Source: Magicicada septendecula
Taxonomy: Eukaryota > Arthropoda > Insecta > Hemiptera > Cicadidae
Reading direction: 5' to 3'
Assembly: GCA_034769895.1 (NCBI GenBank)
Contig: CM068369.1
Span: forward strand, 151,359,574-151,423,573
Length of the DNA: 64,000 nucleotides
Shown one piece after another: positions 52,174 through 62,621 of the stretch; position 1 is the stretch's first letter; each line of letters starts with the position of its first letter. The translations under genes and the position numbers were made by a program. The notes beneath the pieces were generated by a model. It was not told where the DNA came from and made no database searches. It saw nothing but the letters and a program-made list of their open reading frames with translations.

Positions 52174-53489
52174 CAGGGTCCGCCAGTGAAGCGGGAAATT
52201 TTGAAAGTCCAATAGTTCATTTTCTGCTCACGAGAGGGCGTGGAGGTTTTCGATTGTTGTTTTACATTTAATGCCATTTGTTATTATATGTTTTAAAACA
52301 TGGAGCAGTGGTCCGGTGCACAGCGTGCTTTCTGCGTAAAATCGTTTTATAAAAATGGTGACTGTGTGACTTCTGTACAACGATTGTTTCGTAATCATTT
52401 CAATATTCCACGACATGGAAGAGTGCCGTCCGCTCATGCAATTATGTCATGGGTGAAAAAGTTTGAAGAAACTGGTTCCACATTAAACTTAAAGCATAGA
52501 GGAGCAACAAGGTCTGTAAGAACAGAGGAAAACATTAAAGAGTTCGAGTAGCATTGACGCGTAGTCCACAACGTTCTCCAATGAAACATGCATCCGCACT
52601 AAACATTAGTGACACATCGTTACGACGAATTTTGCATAAAGACTTATCTTTTCATCCTTACAAAATTCAAGTAATCCAGGAGTTGAAAGATGGCTCGCAG
52701 GATTTTTAGCGAAGAAATATTCCGACGTGTAAATGATGATGAAAACTTTATTCACCGCATGTTTATGTCAGATGAAGCACATTTTCATTTGAATGGATAT
52801 GTAAACAAACAAAATAGTCGATATTGGAATGATGAAAACCCAGGTGAGTTGCATGAAAAGCCATTACATAGTCCGAACGTTACGGTGTGGTGTGCATTTT
52901 CATCATCTGGCATTATTGGGCAATATTTTTTCCAAGACGATAGAGGAAACACCACAACTGTCAATGCAGACCGCTATACACACATGGTCAGAACATTTTT
53001 GATGCAACAGCTCCCTAGGTTTCCGGAAATTAATTTTTTCCAGCAGGATGGGGCCACAAGTCATACTGCTCGTGTGTCCATGGCTGCTTTAAGAGAACTC
53101 TTCCCCGACGGACTCATATCCAGATATGGCGACATCTCGTGGCCTGCAAGATCCCCAGATTTGTCCGCATGCGACTTTTTTCTTTGGGGATTTCTGAAGA
53201 GCAGGGTGTACATTGATAGACCGCACACCATACCAGAATTAAAAACGAATATCAGACAAGAAATTGCACGGATTCAACCTGACCTGCTTCGTCGAGTGAT
53301 GGAAAATTTTCGGTCAAGATTAGAAGAATGTTTACACAGAAATGGCTCTCACTTGAGCGGCGTTATTTTTAAAAAAGTAAAATAATGGCATACTTTACTC
53401 AACTCAAATCTGTAAAAAAAATTCTGATAATAAATGTTTCATGAAAAAATTGGGTACTTTTAATTTTCCCGTTTCACTGGCGGACCCGT
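52174..53489 (+). mobile_element. mariner-like transposon of DD41D type, both ends present
   Basis: The left end, CAGGGTCCGCCAGTGAAGCG then GGAAATTTT, follows a TA at 52172-52173. The right end, reversed, is ACGGGTCCGCCAGTGAAACG then GGAAAATT, and is followed by TA at 53490-53491. The terminal inverted repeats agree at about 25 of the first 29 positions, and the TA pair is the target duplication of the Tc1/mariner superfamily. The element is 1316 bp with one transposase gene. It is the best-preserved DNA transposon in the window. Confidence 0.9.
52300..53385 (+). pseudogene. mariner-like transposase (DD41D), two frameshifts
   Basis: The protein starts at 52300 with a helix-turn-helix region of the DUF4817 type (EQWSGAQRAFCVKSFYKNGD, then SAHAIMSWVKKFEETGS). 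Near 52540 a frameshift leads to RVRVALTRSPQRSP and LNISDTSLRRILHKDLSFHP. A second near 52690 restores the first frame. From 52690 the catalytic domain is open for 231 codons: MSDEAHFHLNGYVNKQ (D28), FFQQDGATSHTA (D120) and SPDLSACDFFLWG (D162). Exactly 41 residues lie between D120 and D162, hence DD41D. The enzyme would excise and reinsert the element at TA. The two frameshifts make it inactive, but catalytic residues are intact. Confidence 0.88.
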
Positions 53490-54378
53490 TAGGTGTTTTC
53501 TAACTGACACGTTGTAAATATTTTCTCCGATGTATATACACTACATAACACTGATAATTGATATTTATGAACAAAAGCAAATACGTAACAAAGATTTATG
53601 TAATTCAGAGAATTTCATATAATTTATTTAAAACTAAGTTATACAAAGCAGAGAATCACGTAGTGAAATGTCCGTAACATAGAGTTATTTTTATTTAACT
53701 ATGGAGTAAATTTAATTAAGAAAGTTGTGTTAGTGACTATAATCACAACAAAATTATCACTGTTGCATTGTGTTATACACAAAATTATAGTCTACACAGT
53801 GATAATTGTGTATGGAGTAAATGTAATGAAGTTCTCAATCGCAGTGTTTAAACGTAGGCCTACTGTTCTTCTTAAAACTCGTGAGTTTTCCGTTTCTATT
53901 AATAATTTAACAATACATCATACTTTCTTTGTAAAGTTTCATGATAGTGAAACTTTATTAGTGTTAGTGTCTCTAACGTATAAATTGATAAGTGTCCCCA
54001 GCGTCGGTAAAACTGACTACTTGAAAAATATTTTCTGTAAATATACTTAATCTAAATAAATTTAATTTATTTAAATACTTTGCAGTAACATACTTTATGC
54101 TAGAACAGGTTTACATAACCTAATCCTTCAAGAGGAGAAAAAGAAGAATTATATTTCTGTTCTGACGAATATGTTTCTTTACTTGTCTTTACAAATTCTC
54201 TCTGTAAAAAGTAATTCGCAAATATTTACAAGTAGTCACGCGTCGGGTTTTACTTTTTCATTATCCAGCGTAACCTCTTCTATTGCTCTTTCAAATATTA
54301 GTTGGGAATTAAGATGTTTCATATTCTTAAAGACTGAAAATGTTTTGCGCCTCTATTGCAGTCGCAGTTCTTTTTTTT
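53490..54378. other. AT-rich spacer
   Basis: A 107-codon open frame at 53727-54050 has no recognisable family. TAGGCCTA occurs at 53855. Confidence 0.4.
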
Positions 54379-54544
54379 ACTTCCATGTTCCTTAAGGAAA
54401 TGGAAGTATGGTGATGGCAAAAAAAATCGTGTTCGAGATTATTGCAGATTCTGATTGTACTACACTCAAAACATGAAAAAAATTCATTTTTCGAAAAGTG
54501 TCTGTGTGTGTGTGTCTGTCTGTCTGTGTGTCTGTCTGTAGTTT

Positions 54545-54870
54545 TTTCTATGGCAAACGATAACAGCCGCAAATTCACACTGAATCAAATCATTTTTTGC
54601 ATACAGCCCTGATTTGTAGAGTACTCACGACCTATTGTTTTTGGTGAAGATCGGTTGAGGGAAAGGGGTAGTTTACCAGCAACGGTTTTTTTTTAATCAA
54701 GGGTAATTGTTTTCTATGGCAAACGATAACAGCCGCAAATTCAAACAGAATCAACTACTCTTTTGTAAACAGCCCTGAATTGTAGAGTTCTCAAGACCTA
54801 TTAATTTTGGTGAAGATCGGTTAAGGAAAAGGGGTAGTTTACCAGCAACGGTTTTTTTTAAACAAGTGTA
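54545..54870 (+). repeat. ~163-bp satellite monomers, plus orientation, 2 units
   Basis: Each unit runs from ATGGCAAACGATAACAGCCG through AGAATCAA, ACAGCCCTGA, TTGGTGAAGATCGGTT and GGGGTAGTTTACCAGCAACG to a T-rich AACAAG stretch. A second ACTTCC...GGAAGT palindrome at 54877-54905 ends the array. Confidence 0.9.
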
Positions 54871-55093
54871 ATTTTTACTTCCATGTTCCTTAAGGAAATG
54901 GAAGTATGGTGAAGGCAAAATATCGGTATGGAGAACCATACATGACTTCCATGTTGTAAGATTTATATTTAAAATCATTTTCGAAATGAAATATTACCAT
55001 AGAAACTATTTCTTTCCACTTACTGCTTCAGCCTTAACCACAGTACTGTGGTCACTAACGTATACCACCTCACGTTATCGCACTCGATTTTCA

Positions 55094-55125
55094 CTGATGA
55101 TGGAAGTCGATGGCATTGCCGAAAC
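55094..55125 (+). other. CTGATGA-hairpin-GAAAC motif in the foldback core
   Basis: CTGATGA (55094-55100), then T and a segment ending GGCATTGCC, then GAAAC (55121-55125). The second foldback copy has CCGATGA at 62323 and GAAAA at 62350. The same layout is seen in the PLE tails of this window. The surrounding text (GCCGAAACGTCTGGTTTTG, then CCCGGGAAG) looks like the 3' tail of a mobile element. Confidence 0.45.
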
Positions 55126-55258
55126 GTCTGGTTTTGTAGAAAACATTGGACTACGGCCAAACATCCCGGGAAGGAATTATAACAAAAACTATTTCTTTGT
55201 TGCCGATAACGTAGTACACACATATATATATACACAACATAGTCCGATAAACAACATA

Positions 55259-55384
55259 GTGCGTCAGGTATTATATATATATAATTTGTGATGTTTTCAA
55301 TTTGTTTCTTCTGCAAGTAGATAATATTGTATATTCTTTTTAACACCTGACGCACGTTTCACTGAAAAATATCAGTATCATCAG
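55259..55384 (-). other. Hammerhead-like RNA motif with long stem in PLE tail
   Basis: On the minus strand CTGATGA (55384-55378), T, a stem ACTGA/TCAGT (55376-55372 with 55365-55361) and GAAAC (55360-55356) are followed at once by GTGCGTCAGGT (55355-55345). Its perfect reverse complement lies at 55269-55259. The order CUGAUGA, helix, GAAA, helix is that of a hammerhead. The extra T after CUGAUGA and a mismatched base at the helix III junction depart from the canonical fold. Confidence 0.4.
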
Positions 55385-55610
55385 AGGTTTCTAAGTGAAT
55401 TAATAACAATCGAAATAATTCTATTAATATAAAATTAACGAATAATCGAATTTGTATCGATTTTAATGTATAATAAAATAACTGATAATCGATTTAGGTA
55501 GATTATTTAACGATTGTTTTAATGTTTATTTTCTTCAGCAGCTGTTTTCTCGGTTATATTTGAAATTTTGTTTATATTTTATTCATTTTTATTTTTATTT
55601 TTTAGTAAAT

Positions 55611-58054
55611 TTATAATTTAAATAGATCGTCTTGTTTTGTTTTTATTTGGGTTTGTCCTTTAATTAATAAATTATTGTTATTGTGTTTGTAAATGTTAAG
55701 ATTTTCCCATATATTCATTTTTTGACCGTTTTGTATGTTTTTAATTAATTTTATATTTTCAATGTTTGGAAACTGGTGGTTATTATTTAGGCAATGTGTG
55801 GCTAAATTAGATTTATAAATATTTGGTTTTAAATATGCATTGCGGTGTTGAACGAATCTTTCTCGTAGTTTTTTCTTCGTCTGGCCCACGTAAAATTTAT
55901 TGCAATCTGGACATTCTATTTTATATATTCCATTTTTATTGTGAGTATTGGATTTAGTTTTAGGTTTTATTTTATTAAAAATTATATTATCTGTGTTATA
56001 AGATATTTTTAAATTAGTATCTTTAAATATTTTATTTAGTTTTTGAGTTATATTTCCGTAATAAGTGAAGGTTGTATATTTTATATTATTATTAATAGAT
56101 GAATTTTTAAATGTTGTGTTTTTAGGAATTTTATTAGTGATTTTATGTTTAATTTTATTTTCTAATTTATTAATAGTTTTTATTTTGTATCCATTTTTAA
56201 CTGCTATTTGTTGGATAATTTTTCTTTCTTTGTTTCTTTCTGTGTTACTTAATGGAATCCTAAGCATTCGGTAAATCATGGAATTAAATACTGCCATTTT
56301 GTGTTGGGGAGGATGATTAGAAGTATTTGGTATTACTAAGTCAGTTTGAGAAGGTTTCCTGTATATTGCGTATCCAAAATTTGTTTCATTTTTCTTTATT
56401 GTTAAGTCTAAATAATTTAATTTATTATTAGATTCTTCTTCTAACGTGAATTTTATTTTATAATGTAAATTATTTATGGAGTTGAATATTTTATTTATAT
56501 TTATACCATTGTTTTGGGAAATGTACAGAGTGTCATCAACGTATCTAAAATAACATCCTAATGGGTCGTTTAATTTTATTATATTTATTATTTGTTCGTC
56601 GAGTTTTTGTAGGAAGATTTCTGATATGATAGCGGAGGTTGGGGCTCCCATAGCAAGGCCATCTGTTTGATAGTACAATTTGTTGTTGTATTGAAAATAA
56701 TTTTGATTTAAAATTATTTTTAAAGTATTAGTTAACTGTTTAATGTGTGTGTTACTTTCGTTATTTGTTTTCAGATTATTTATTATAATATTTATAGTTT
56801 CTTCAATGGGAATGTTTGTATACATGTTTGATATGTCGAATAAATATAATTTTGTATTTCTGTTTACTTCTACGTTTATTAGTTGTTCCGTGAGTTCGAT
56901 ACTATTCTTTATATTGTGTTTTGCTGGAAGTTCAATTTTATGTTTTAAGATTTGAGTTAATAATTTTGATATTTTATAATTTGGTGCCGTCCTAGCGTTT
57001 ATTAAAGGTATGATAGGTTTATTGATTTTGTGTAATTTTATTAAAGAATTTAATTTTGGTGCACAAGGATTATCCATTTTATATTTAAAGGAGTCTTTAG
57101 GATTTATGATTTGGTTACTATTTTTTAGTATATTTGTTATTTGTGTTTGATATTTATTTGTGGCATCTTTATTTAATGTTATGCAATTATTATTAACTAT
57201 AAATTCTTCTGTTTTATCGTCTAAATCTTTCTGAGAAATTATTATTGTATTATTACTCTTATCAACTTTGGTTAAAGTGAGATTATTAGTCGTTAGTTTC
57301 TGTTTTATGTTATTAATGGTTTTATTTTGTTTATTTTTATTTTTAATATGATGATTTTGTTTATTATTTTTTTTATATATTTTATTATTTCCATTGAGGC
57401 TTCTGTTCTTATTTTATCTTGTTTTTCTTGTTCTACATTATTAATTGCGTTTTCAGTTTCGACTGTGATATTATCTATTACATATTTGCTTACATTTTTA
57501 AAATTTGTTTTGTTTGATGATTCTAGGGTAGCTATTTCGTTTTCCGTGAATGTAATATTAGATAAATTTACGAATTTTGGGTAAAAAGTGTGGTTATTAT
57601 TTAATGTGTGTAAATTTTGGTTATCTTCTTTAGGTGTACTATTTATTAGTAGATTTTTAAGTTTTTTATTGATTGTGTTAAATTTAATTGTTTTGTGTTT
57701 ATTTAGTATTTTAAGAATATTAATATATTTATTATTCCATGTATGATAATCAGGTGTGTTGGCTAAAAGAAGATGTAAATTAATTAATTGTTTATTAATG
57801 TAATCGATTTTTCTTTAATTATTTGATATTTCGTCTTTAATCCATTTATACTGGGCTTGAGTAATATATTTGCTTAATTTATTGTTATTGTTGTTTTTTA
57901 CTATTATGTTTGTGTATTTTGGAAAAATGTTAAAGTGTAACCATTTTTTGTTAAAATATATGTTTCCAAAACAATTAATTAATTGTTTTTTACGTTTAAT
58001 AAATTGGTTATAGGAATGAGTTACATCAGCTTGTATGGTGTTTTCATCCATCAT
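55611..58054 (-). pseudogene. Penelope-like protein: reverse transcriptase plus GIY-YIG endonuclease, nearly intact
   Basis: An N-terminal frame starts at 58054 (MMDENTIQADVTHSYNQF) and meets an in-frame TAA at 57815. It reads on through NLSNITFTENEIATLE to an A-run near 57370, where a one-base shift moves into the frame that is open to 55611. Residue numbers below count from the Met at 57077. RT: D81 in LYLFDISNMYTNIP, the GLAMGAPTSAIISEIF loop at 140-155, YVDD at 179-182, and LNYLDLTI near 220. The endonuclease has GIYKIECPDC (383-392), KFYVGQT, a basic R-RFVQH helix, and the Glu-bearing WENLNIYK. Total length about 814 residues, close to the family's usual size. Codons are extremely AT-rich. 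Only two lesions separate it from an open gene. Confidence 0.9.
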
Positions 58055-58377
58055 TTTCTATATGATGCGAATCTACAGTGTACGTTTCACAGAACAAACA
58101 CGCGGAAAAGAAGGAGCGCTCGGAAGTCACTCATGGACCCTCAGCATCTTGCAGAGGGTTCATTCCCTAAAGACGAAAAGTCCGTCTATGAATTGTTCTT
58201 CTGTAAACACGTGCAGTTACACTGCCCAGCGATCCACAGGAAGCAAATCGCTATCCACGCTGGACACTTTTTCGGCTTGCACGCGTTATGTTGGTGTGGG
58301 TTTCGGCACTTTCCGTTTAAAAAGCGTGCAAATGTAAGAAAATAAACATGAGTGAGGCCAGAAATAACGCGAATTTT

Positions 58378-58422
58378 GTGTGCGTGTGTGTGTGCGCGCG
58401 CGCGTGTGTGTGTGTGCGCGTG
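58378..58422. repeat. Mixed (GT)n/(CG)n microsatellite
   Basis: GTGTGT and CGCGCG blocks alternate, forming potential Z-DNA-prone purine-pyrimidine alternation. Confidence 0.95.
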
Positions 58423-58689
58423 TCTTCCCTGCCTTTTTATTGCAGTAATCATAATAATAACTAAGCAGCCCGAGAGGTAATTTTTACAAAGAACTACTTG
58501 TTTCTTTCCGATAACGTAGTACACATATAAAAAATTCTCACCTCCCTCTTCAACTCTTAATTTCATTAATAGAAAACTACTCCCACCCCGTTCACCTAAC
58601 GTCTTCATTTATAAATATTTCATCTACGTTTCTACAGTGGATTATTATGAGTTCTTATCAGCATAATTTATTTATCAAAATTATGTACT

Positions 58690-60820
58690 TCACTCTTGTT
58701 AAAACATAAAACGTTGCAGGTAAAATACCCCTATCTCTAAACCGATCTTCACCAAAATCAACAGACCTTGAGATCTCAAAAATTGAGGCACGCATGCAAA
58801 ACATTGTTTGATTCTATTTTAATGTGCGGCAGTTACCGTTCGTCATAGAAACAATTACTCTTGTTAAAACATAAAAAGTGGCAGGTAAACTACCCCTTCC
58901 CCTTAACCGATCTTCACCAAAATCAACAGACCTTCTTTCCTTTACAATGCAGGACATCATGCAAAAAATTATTTGATTCTCTTTGAATTTACGGCAGTTA
59001 TCGTTCGTCATAAAAAAATTACCCTTGTTAAAACATAAAACGTTGCTGGTAAACTACCCCTTTCCACTAACCCATCTTCAACAAAATCAACATACCTTGA
59101 ATACTCTATAATTCAAAAAGGTATGCAAAAAAGTAGTTGATTGTGTTTGAATTTACGGCAGTTATCGTTTGCCATAGAAAAGATTACCCTTGTTAAAACA
59201 TAAATTTTTTCCGGTAAATTACCCCTTTCCCTTAACCGATCTTCACCAACACCAACACGTATAGAGACCTCTACAATACAGGGCTGTATGCAAAATATTA
59301 TTTGATTCCCTTTGAATTTACGGCAGTTATCGATCGTCATATAAAAAATTACCCTTGTTAAAACATAAAACGTTGCTGGTAAACTACCCCTTCCCCTTAA
59401 CCGATCTTAAACAAAATCAACAGACCTTGAGTTCTGTATAACACAGAAAGGTATGCAAGAGACTAGTTGATTCTGTTTTAATTTACGGCAGTTATCGTTC
59501 GTCATAGAAAAAATTACCCTTGTTAAATCATAAAAGGTTGCAGGTAAACTACCCCATTCCCTTAACCGATCTTCAACAAAATCTACACACCTTGAGCTCG
59601 GTATAATTAAAAAAGGAATGGAAAAGACTAGTTGATTCTGTTTGAATTTGCGGCTGTTATCGTTTGCCATAGGAAAAAATTACCATTGATAAGAAAAACG
59701 TTGCTGGTAAATTACCCCTTCCCGTCAACCGATCTTTACCAAAAACAAACGATCTTGAGTACTCTATAAATCAGAGCTGTATGCAAAAAGTATTTGATTT
59801 TTTTTAAATTTGCGACTCTTATCGTTTGCCATAGAAAATACCCTTTTAAAACATAAAACGTTGCAGGTAAACTACCCCTTTCCATTAACCGATCTTCACC
59901 AAAAACAATATGCCCTGAGAACTCTACAATTCAGGGCTGTATGCAAAACATTACTTGATTCTGTTTATATCTGCGGCTTTTATCGTTTGCCATAGAAAAT
60001 ACCCTTGAAAAATATAAAATGTTGCTCGTAAACTACCCCTTTCCCATAACCGATCTTCACCAAAACCATTATGTCTTGAGAACTCTATAATTCAGGGCTC
60101 TATGCAAAAGAGTAGTTGATTATATTTGAATTTGGCGGCTGTTATCGTTTGCCATAGAAAAAAATTACCCTTGATAAGAAAAAAGTTGTTAGTAAACTAC
60201 CCCTTTCCGTCAACCGATCTTCACCAAAAACAACAGATCTTGAGTACTCTATAAATCAGAGCTGTATGCAAAGAATTATTTGATTTTGTTTAAATTTTGC
60301 GACTCTTATCGTTTGCCATATAAAATACCCTTTTAAAACATTAAACGTTGCTAGTAAACTACCCCTTTCCATTAACCGATCTTCACCAAAAACAATAGGT
60401 CCTGAGAACTTTACAATTCAGGGCTGTATGCAAAACATTATTTGATTATGTTTTAATTTGCGGCTTTTATCGTTTGCCAAAAAAATACCCTTGTTAAAAT
60501 ATAAAATGTTGCTGGTAAACTACCCCTTTCCCTTAACCGATCTTCACCAAAACCTACAGGTCTTAAGAACTCTATAATTCAGGGCTGTTTGCAAAAGAGT
60601 AGTTGATTCTGTTTGAATTTTCAGCTGTTATCGTTTGCCAAAAAAAAAAATTACCCATCATTAAAAAAAAACCGTTGCTGGTATACTACCCCTTCCCCTT
60701 AACCGATCTTCACCAAAAACAATAGGTATTGAGTACTCTACAAATCAGAGCTGTATGCAAAAAAATTATTTGATTCTGTTTGAATTTGCGGCTGTTATCG
60801 TTTGCCATAGGAAAAAAATC
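58690..60820 (-). repeat. ~163-bp satellite array, inverted orientation, 13 monomers
   Basis: The internal landmark ACCGATCTTCACC recurs at 58740, 58906, 59070, 59235, 59400, 59565, 59728, 59888, 60049, 60213, 60375, 60536 and 60702, i.e. spacings of 160-166 bp. Each monomer has GGTAAACTACCCC before the landmark and GGGCTGTATGCAAAA and ATCGTTTGCCATAG after it. Monomers differ by roughly a tenth of their bases. Minus-strand open frames such as MANDN-RKFKQNQ are products of the repeat, not genes. Confidence 0.95.
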
Positions 60821-61334
60821 TACAGACACACAGACATTCAGACAGACACACATACAGACACTTTTCGAAAAATGACTTTTTTCATGTTTTGAGTGTAATA
60901 TAATCAGAATCTGCGATAATCTCGAACACGATTTTTTTGCCATCACCATACTTCCATTTCCTTAAGGAACATGGAAGTAAAAAATTGTGTTCGAGATTAT
61001 TGCAGATTCTGATTGTACTACACTCAAATTCAAACAGAATCAAATAATTTTTTGCATTTAACTCTGATAGAGTACTCAAGACGTATTGATTTTGGTGAAG
61101 ATCGGTTAAGGGAAAAGGGTAGTTTACCGGCAACGGTTCTTTTTAAACAAGTGTAATTTTACTTCCATATTCCTTAAAAATGGAAGTATGGTGATGGCAA
61201 AAAAAATCGTGTTCGAGATTATTGCAGATTCTGATTGTACTACACTCAAAACATGAAAAAAAGTCGTTTTCCGAAAAGTGTCTGTGTGTGTGTCTGTCTG
61301 TCTGTGTGTGTGTCTGTCTGTGTGCCTGTCTGTA

Positions 61335-61830
61335 GATTTTTTTTTATGGCAAACGATAACTGCCGCAAATTCAAACAGAATCAAATAATTTTTTGCATAC
61401 AGCCCTGATATGTAGAGTACTCACGACGTATTGTTTTTGGTGAAGCTCGGTTGAGGGAAAGGGGTAGTTTACTAGCAACGGTTTTTTTTTATCAAGGGAA
61501 ATTTTTTTTTTTGGCAAACGATAACAGCCGCAAATTCAAACAGAATCAAATAATGTTTCGCATACAGCCCTGAATTGTAGAGTTCTCAAGATCTGTTGTT
61601 TTTGGTGAAGATCGGTTACGGGAAAGGGGTAGTTTACCTGTAACGTTTTATGTTTTAACAAGGGTATTTCCTATGGCAAACGATAACTGCCGCAAATTCA
61701 AACAGAATCAAATAATTTTTTGTATACGTCACTGAATTGTAGAGGACTCAACGCCTTTTGATTTTGGTGAAGTTCGGTTAAGGGGAAGGGGTAGTTTACC
61801 AGCAACCTTTTACGTTTTAACAAGAGTAAA
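61335..61830 (+). repeat. ~163-bp satellite monomers, plus orientation, 3 units
   Basis: Same unit as at 54545-54870, with landmarks GGTGAAGCTCGGTTGAGG, GGTGAAGATCGGTTACGG and GGTGAAGTTCGGTTAAGG. A fourth partial plus unit lies at 61024-61145. Confidence 0.92.
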
Positions 61831-62621
61831 GTACTTGAAAATTCATTTAAACTTTTTCAAACAATGGTAATTGTTAAAAATAAAATAATTTTGTTGCCAG
61901 GCAATAAAATTATAATTTTTTCATTTTAATGTAAATCTGTCCATAGTATAAAGTAAAGTCGGTCCGTTTTCTCTCTGTGTTTGAAATCGCTAATCTCAGG
62001 AAGTACTGAACGGATTTTATTCAAGTTTTCGCCAATAGATAGAGTGTCTATCGAGGAACATTTATGTGTATAATTAATACATATATGTTGTACATTAGCT
62101 TAGCTATCACGGTTTATGTCAAGTAAGTGGTATAGTTTATAAATATCGGTATGGAGAACCATACATGACTTCCATGTTCTAAGATTTATATTTAAAATCG
62201 TATTCGAAATGAAATATTTCCATAGAAACTACGTCTTTCTACTTATTGCTTCAGCATTAACCACAGTACTGTGCTCACTAACGTATACCACCACCACCTC
62301 ACGTTTTCGCACTCGATTTTCACCGATGATGGGAGTCGATGGCACTGCCGAAAAGTCTGGTTTTGCAGAAAACATAGGACTACGGCTAAAGAGCCCGGGA
62401 AGCAATTTTAACAAAAAACTTCTTCTTTGTTGCCGATAACGTAGTACACATATAAAAAATTCTCCCCTACACCTTCAACTATAATTTTTAATAATAGAAA
62501 GTTACCCCCACCCCGTTCTCCTAACTTCTTCATTTATAGATATTTCATCTACGTTTCTACACTGGATTACTATGAGCTTCTTATCAGGATACTTTATTTA
62601 TAAAAATAAAGTACTTTACTC

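Larger units (their letters stand above)
55227..58468 (-). mobile_element. Penelope-like element inserted in foldback core
   Basis: The uninterrupted core of foldback copy 2 (62393-62453) is an empty-site counterpart. At copy 1 the same ~61 bp segment, from CCCGGGAAGGAATTATAACA to GTAGTACACACATATA, stands on the left (55165-55226), and a divergent repeat of it stands on the right (58469-58529). The 3.24 kb between the two is therefore inserted DNA with duplicated flanks. It holds a nearly complete minus-strand PLE gene, an AT-rich 3' tail with a structured motif, and a GC-richer 5' part with a (GT)n(CG)n tract. Confidence 0.65.
54379..60978. mobile_element. Foldback-like composite element, copy 1 (interrupted by a PLE)
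   Basis: It is bounded by near-identical palindromes: ACTTCCATGTTCCTTAAGGA at 54379-54407 and the inverse arrangement at 60950-60978. Inside each boundary lies the same ~160-bp flank with a TCTG/TGTG microsatellite (54408-54541 plus; 60825-60949 inverted). Then come ~163-bp monomers: two in plus orientation on the left (54545-54870), thirteen inverted on the right (58690-60820). A unique core lies between (54906-55226 and 58469-58690), split by an inserted PLE. Foldback transposons have long inverted arms made of tandem repeats, which is what is seen. No coding sequence of its own was found. Confidence 0.6.

Noticed and set aside
57983..58345. 120-codon plus-strand open frame beside the PLE, and others at 56065-57584
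   Set aside because: Those within 55611-58054 are antisense shadows of the PLE gene. The 58 kb one has no family resemblance and starts inside the PLE N-terminus.
58814..59670. Repeated minus-strand open frames beginning MTNDNCRKFK or MANDNSRKFK
   Set aside because: They recur because the satellite monomer recurs, are each interrupted within a unit, and resemble no protein.
58690..60820. Hammerhead ribozyme (retrozyme) in the satellite monomers
   Set aside because: The ~163-bp tandem units would suit an animal retrozyme, but I find no CTGANGA core paired with GAAA in the monomer.
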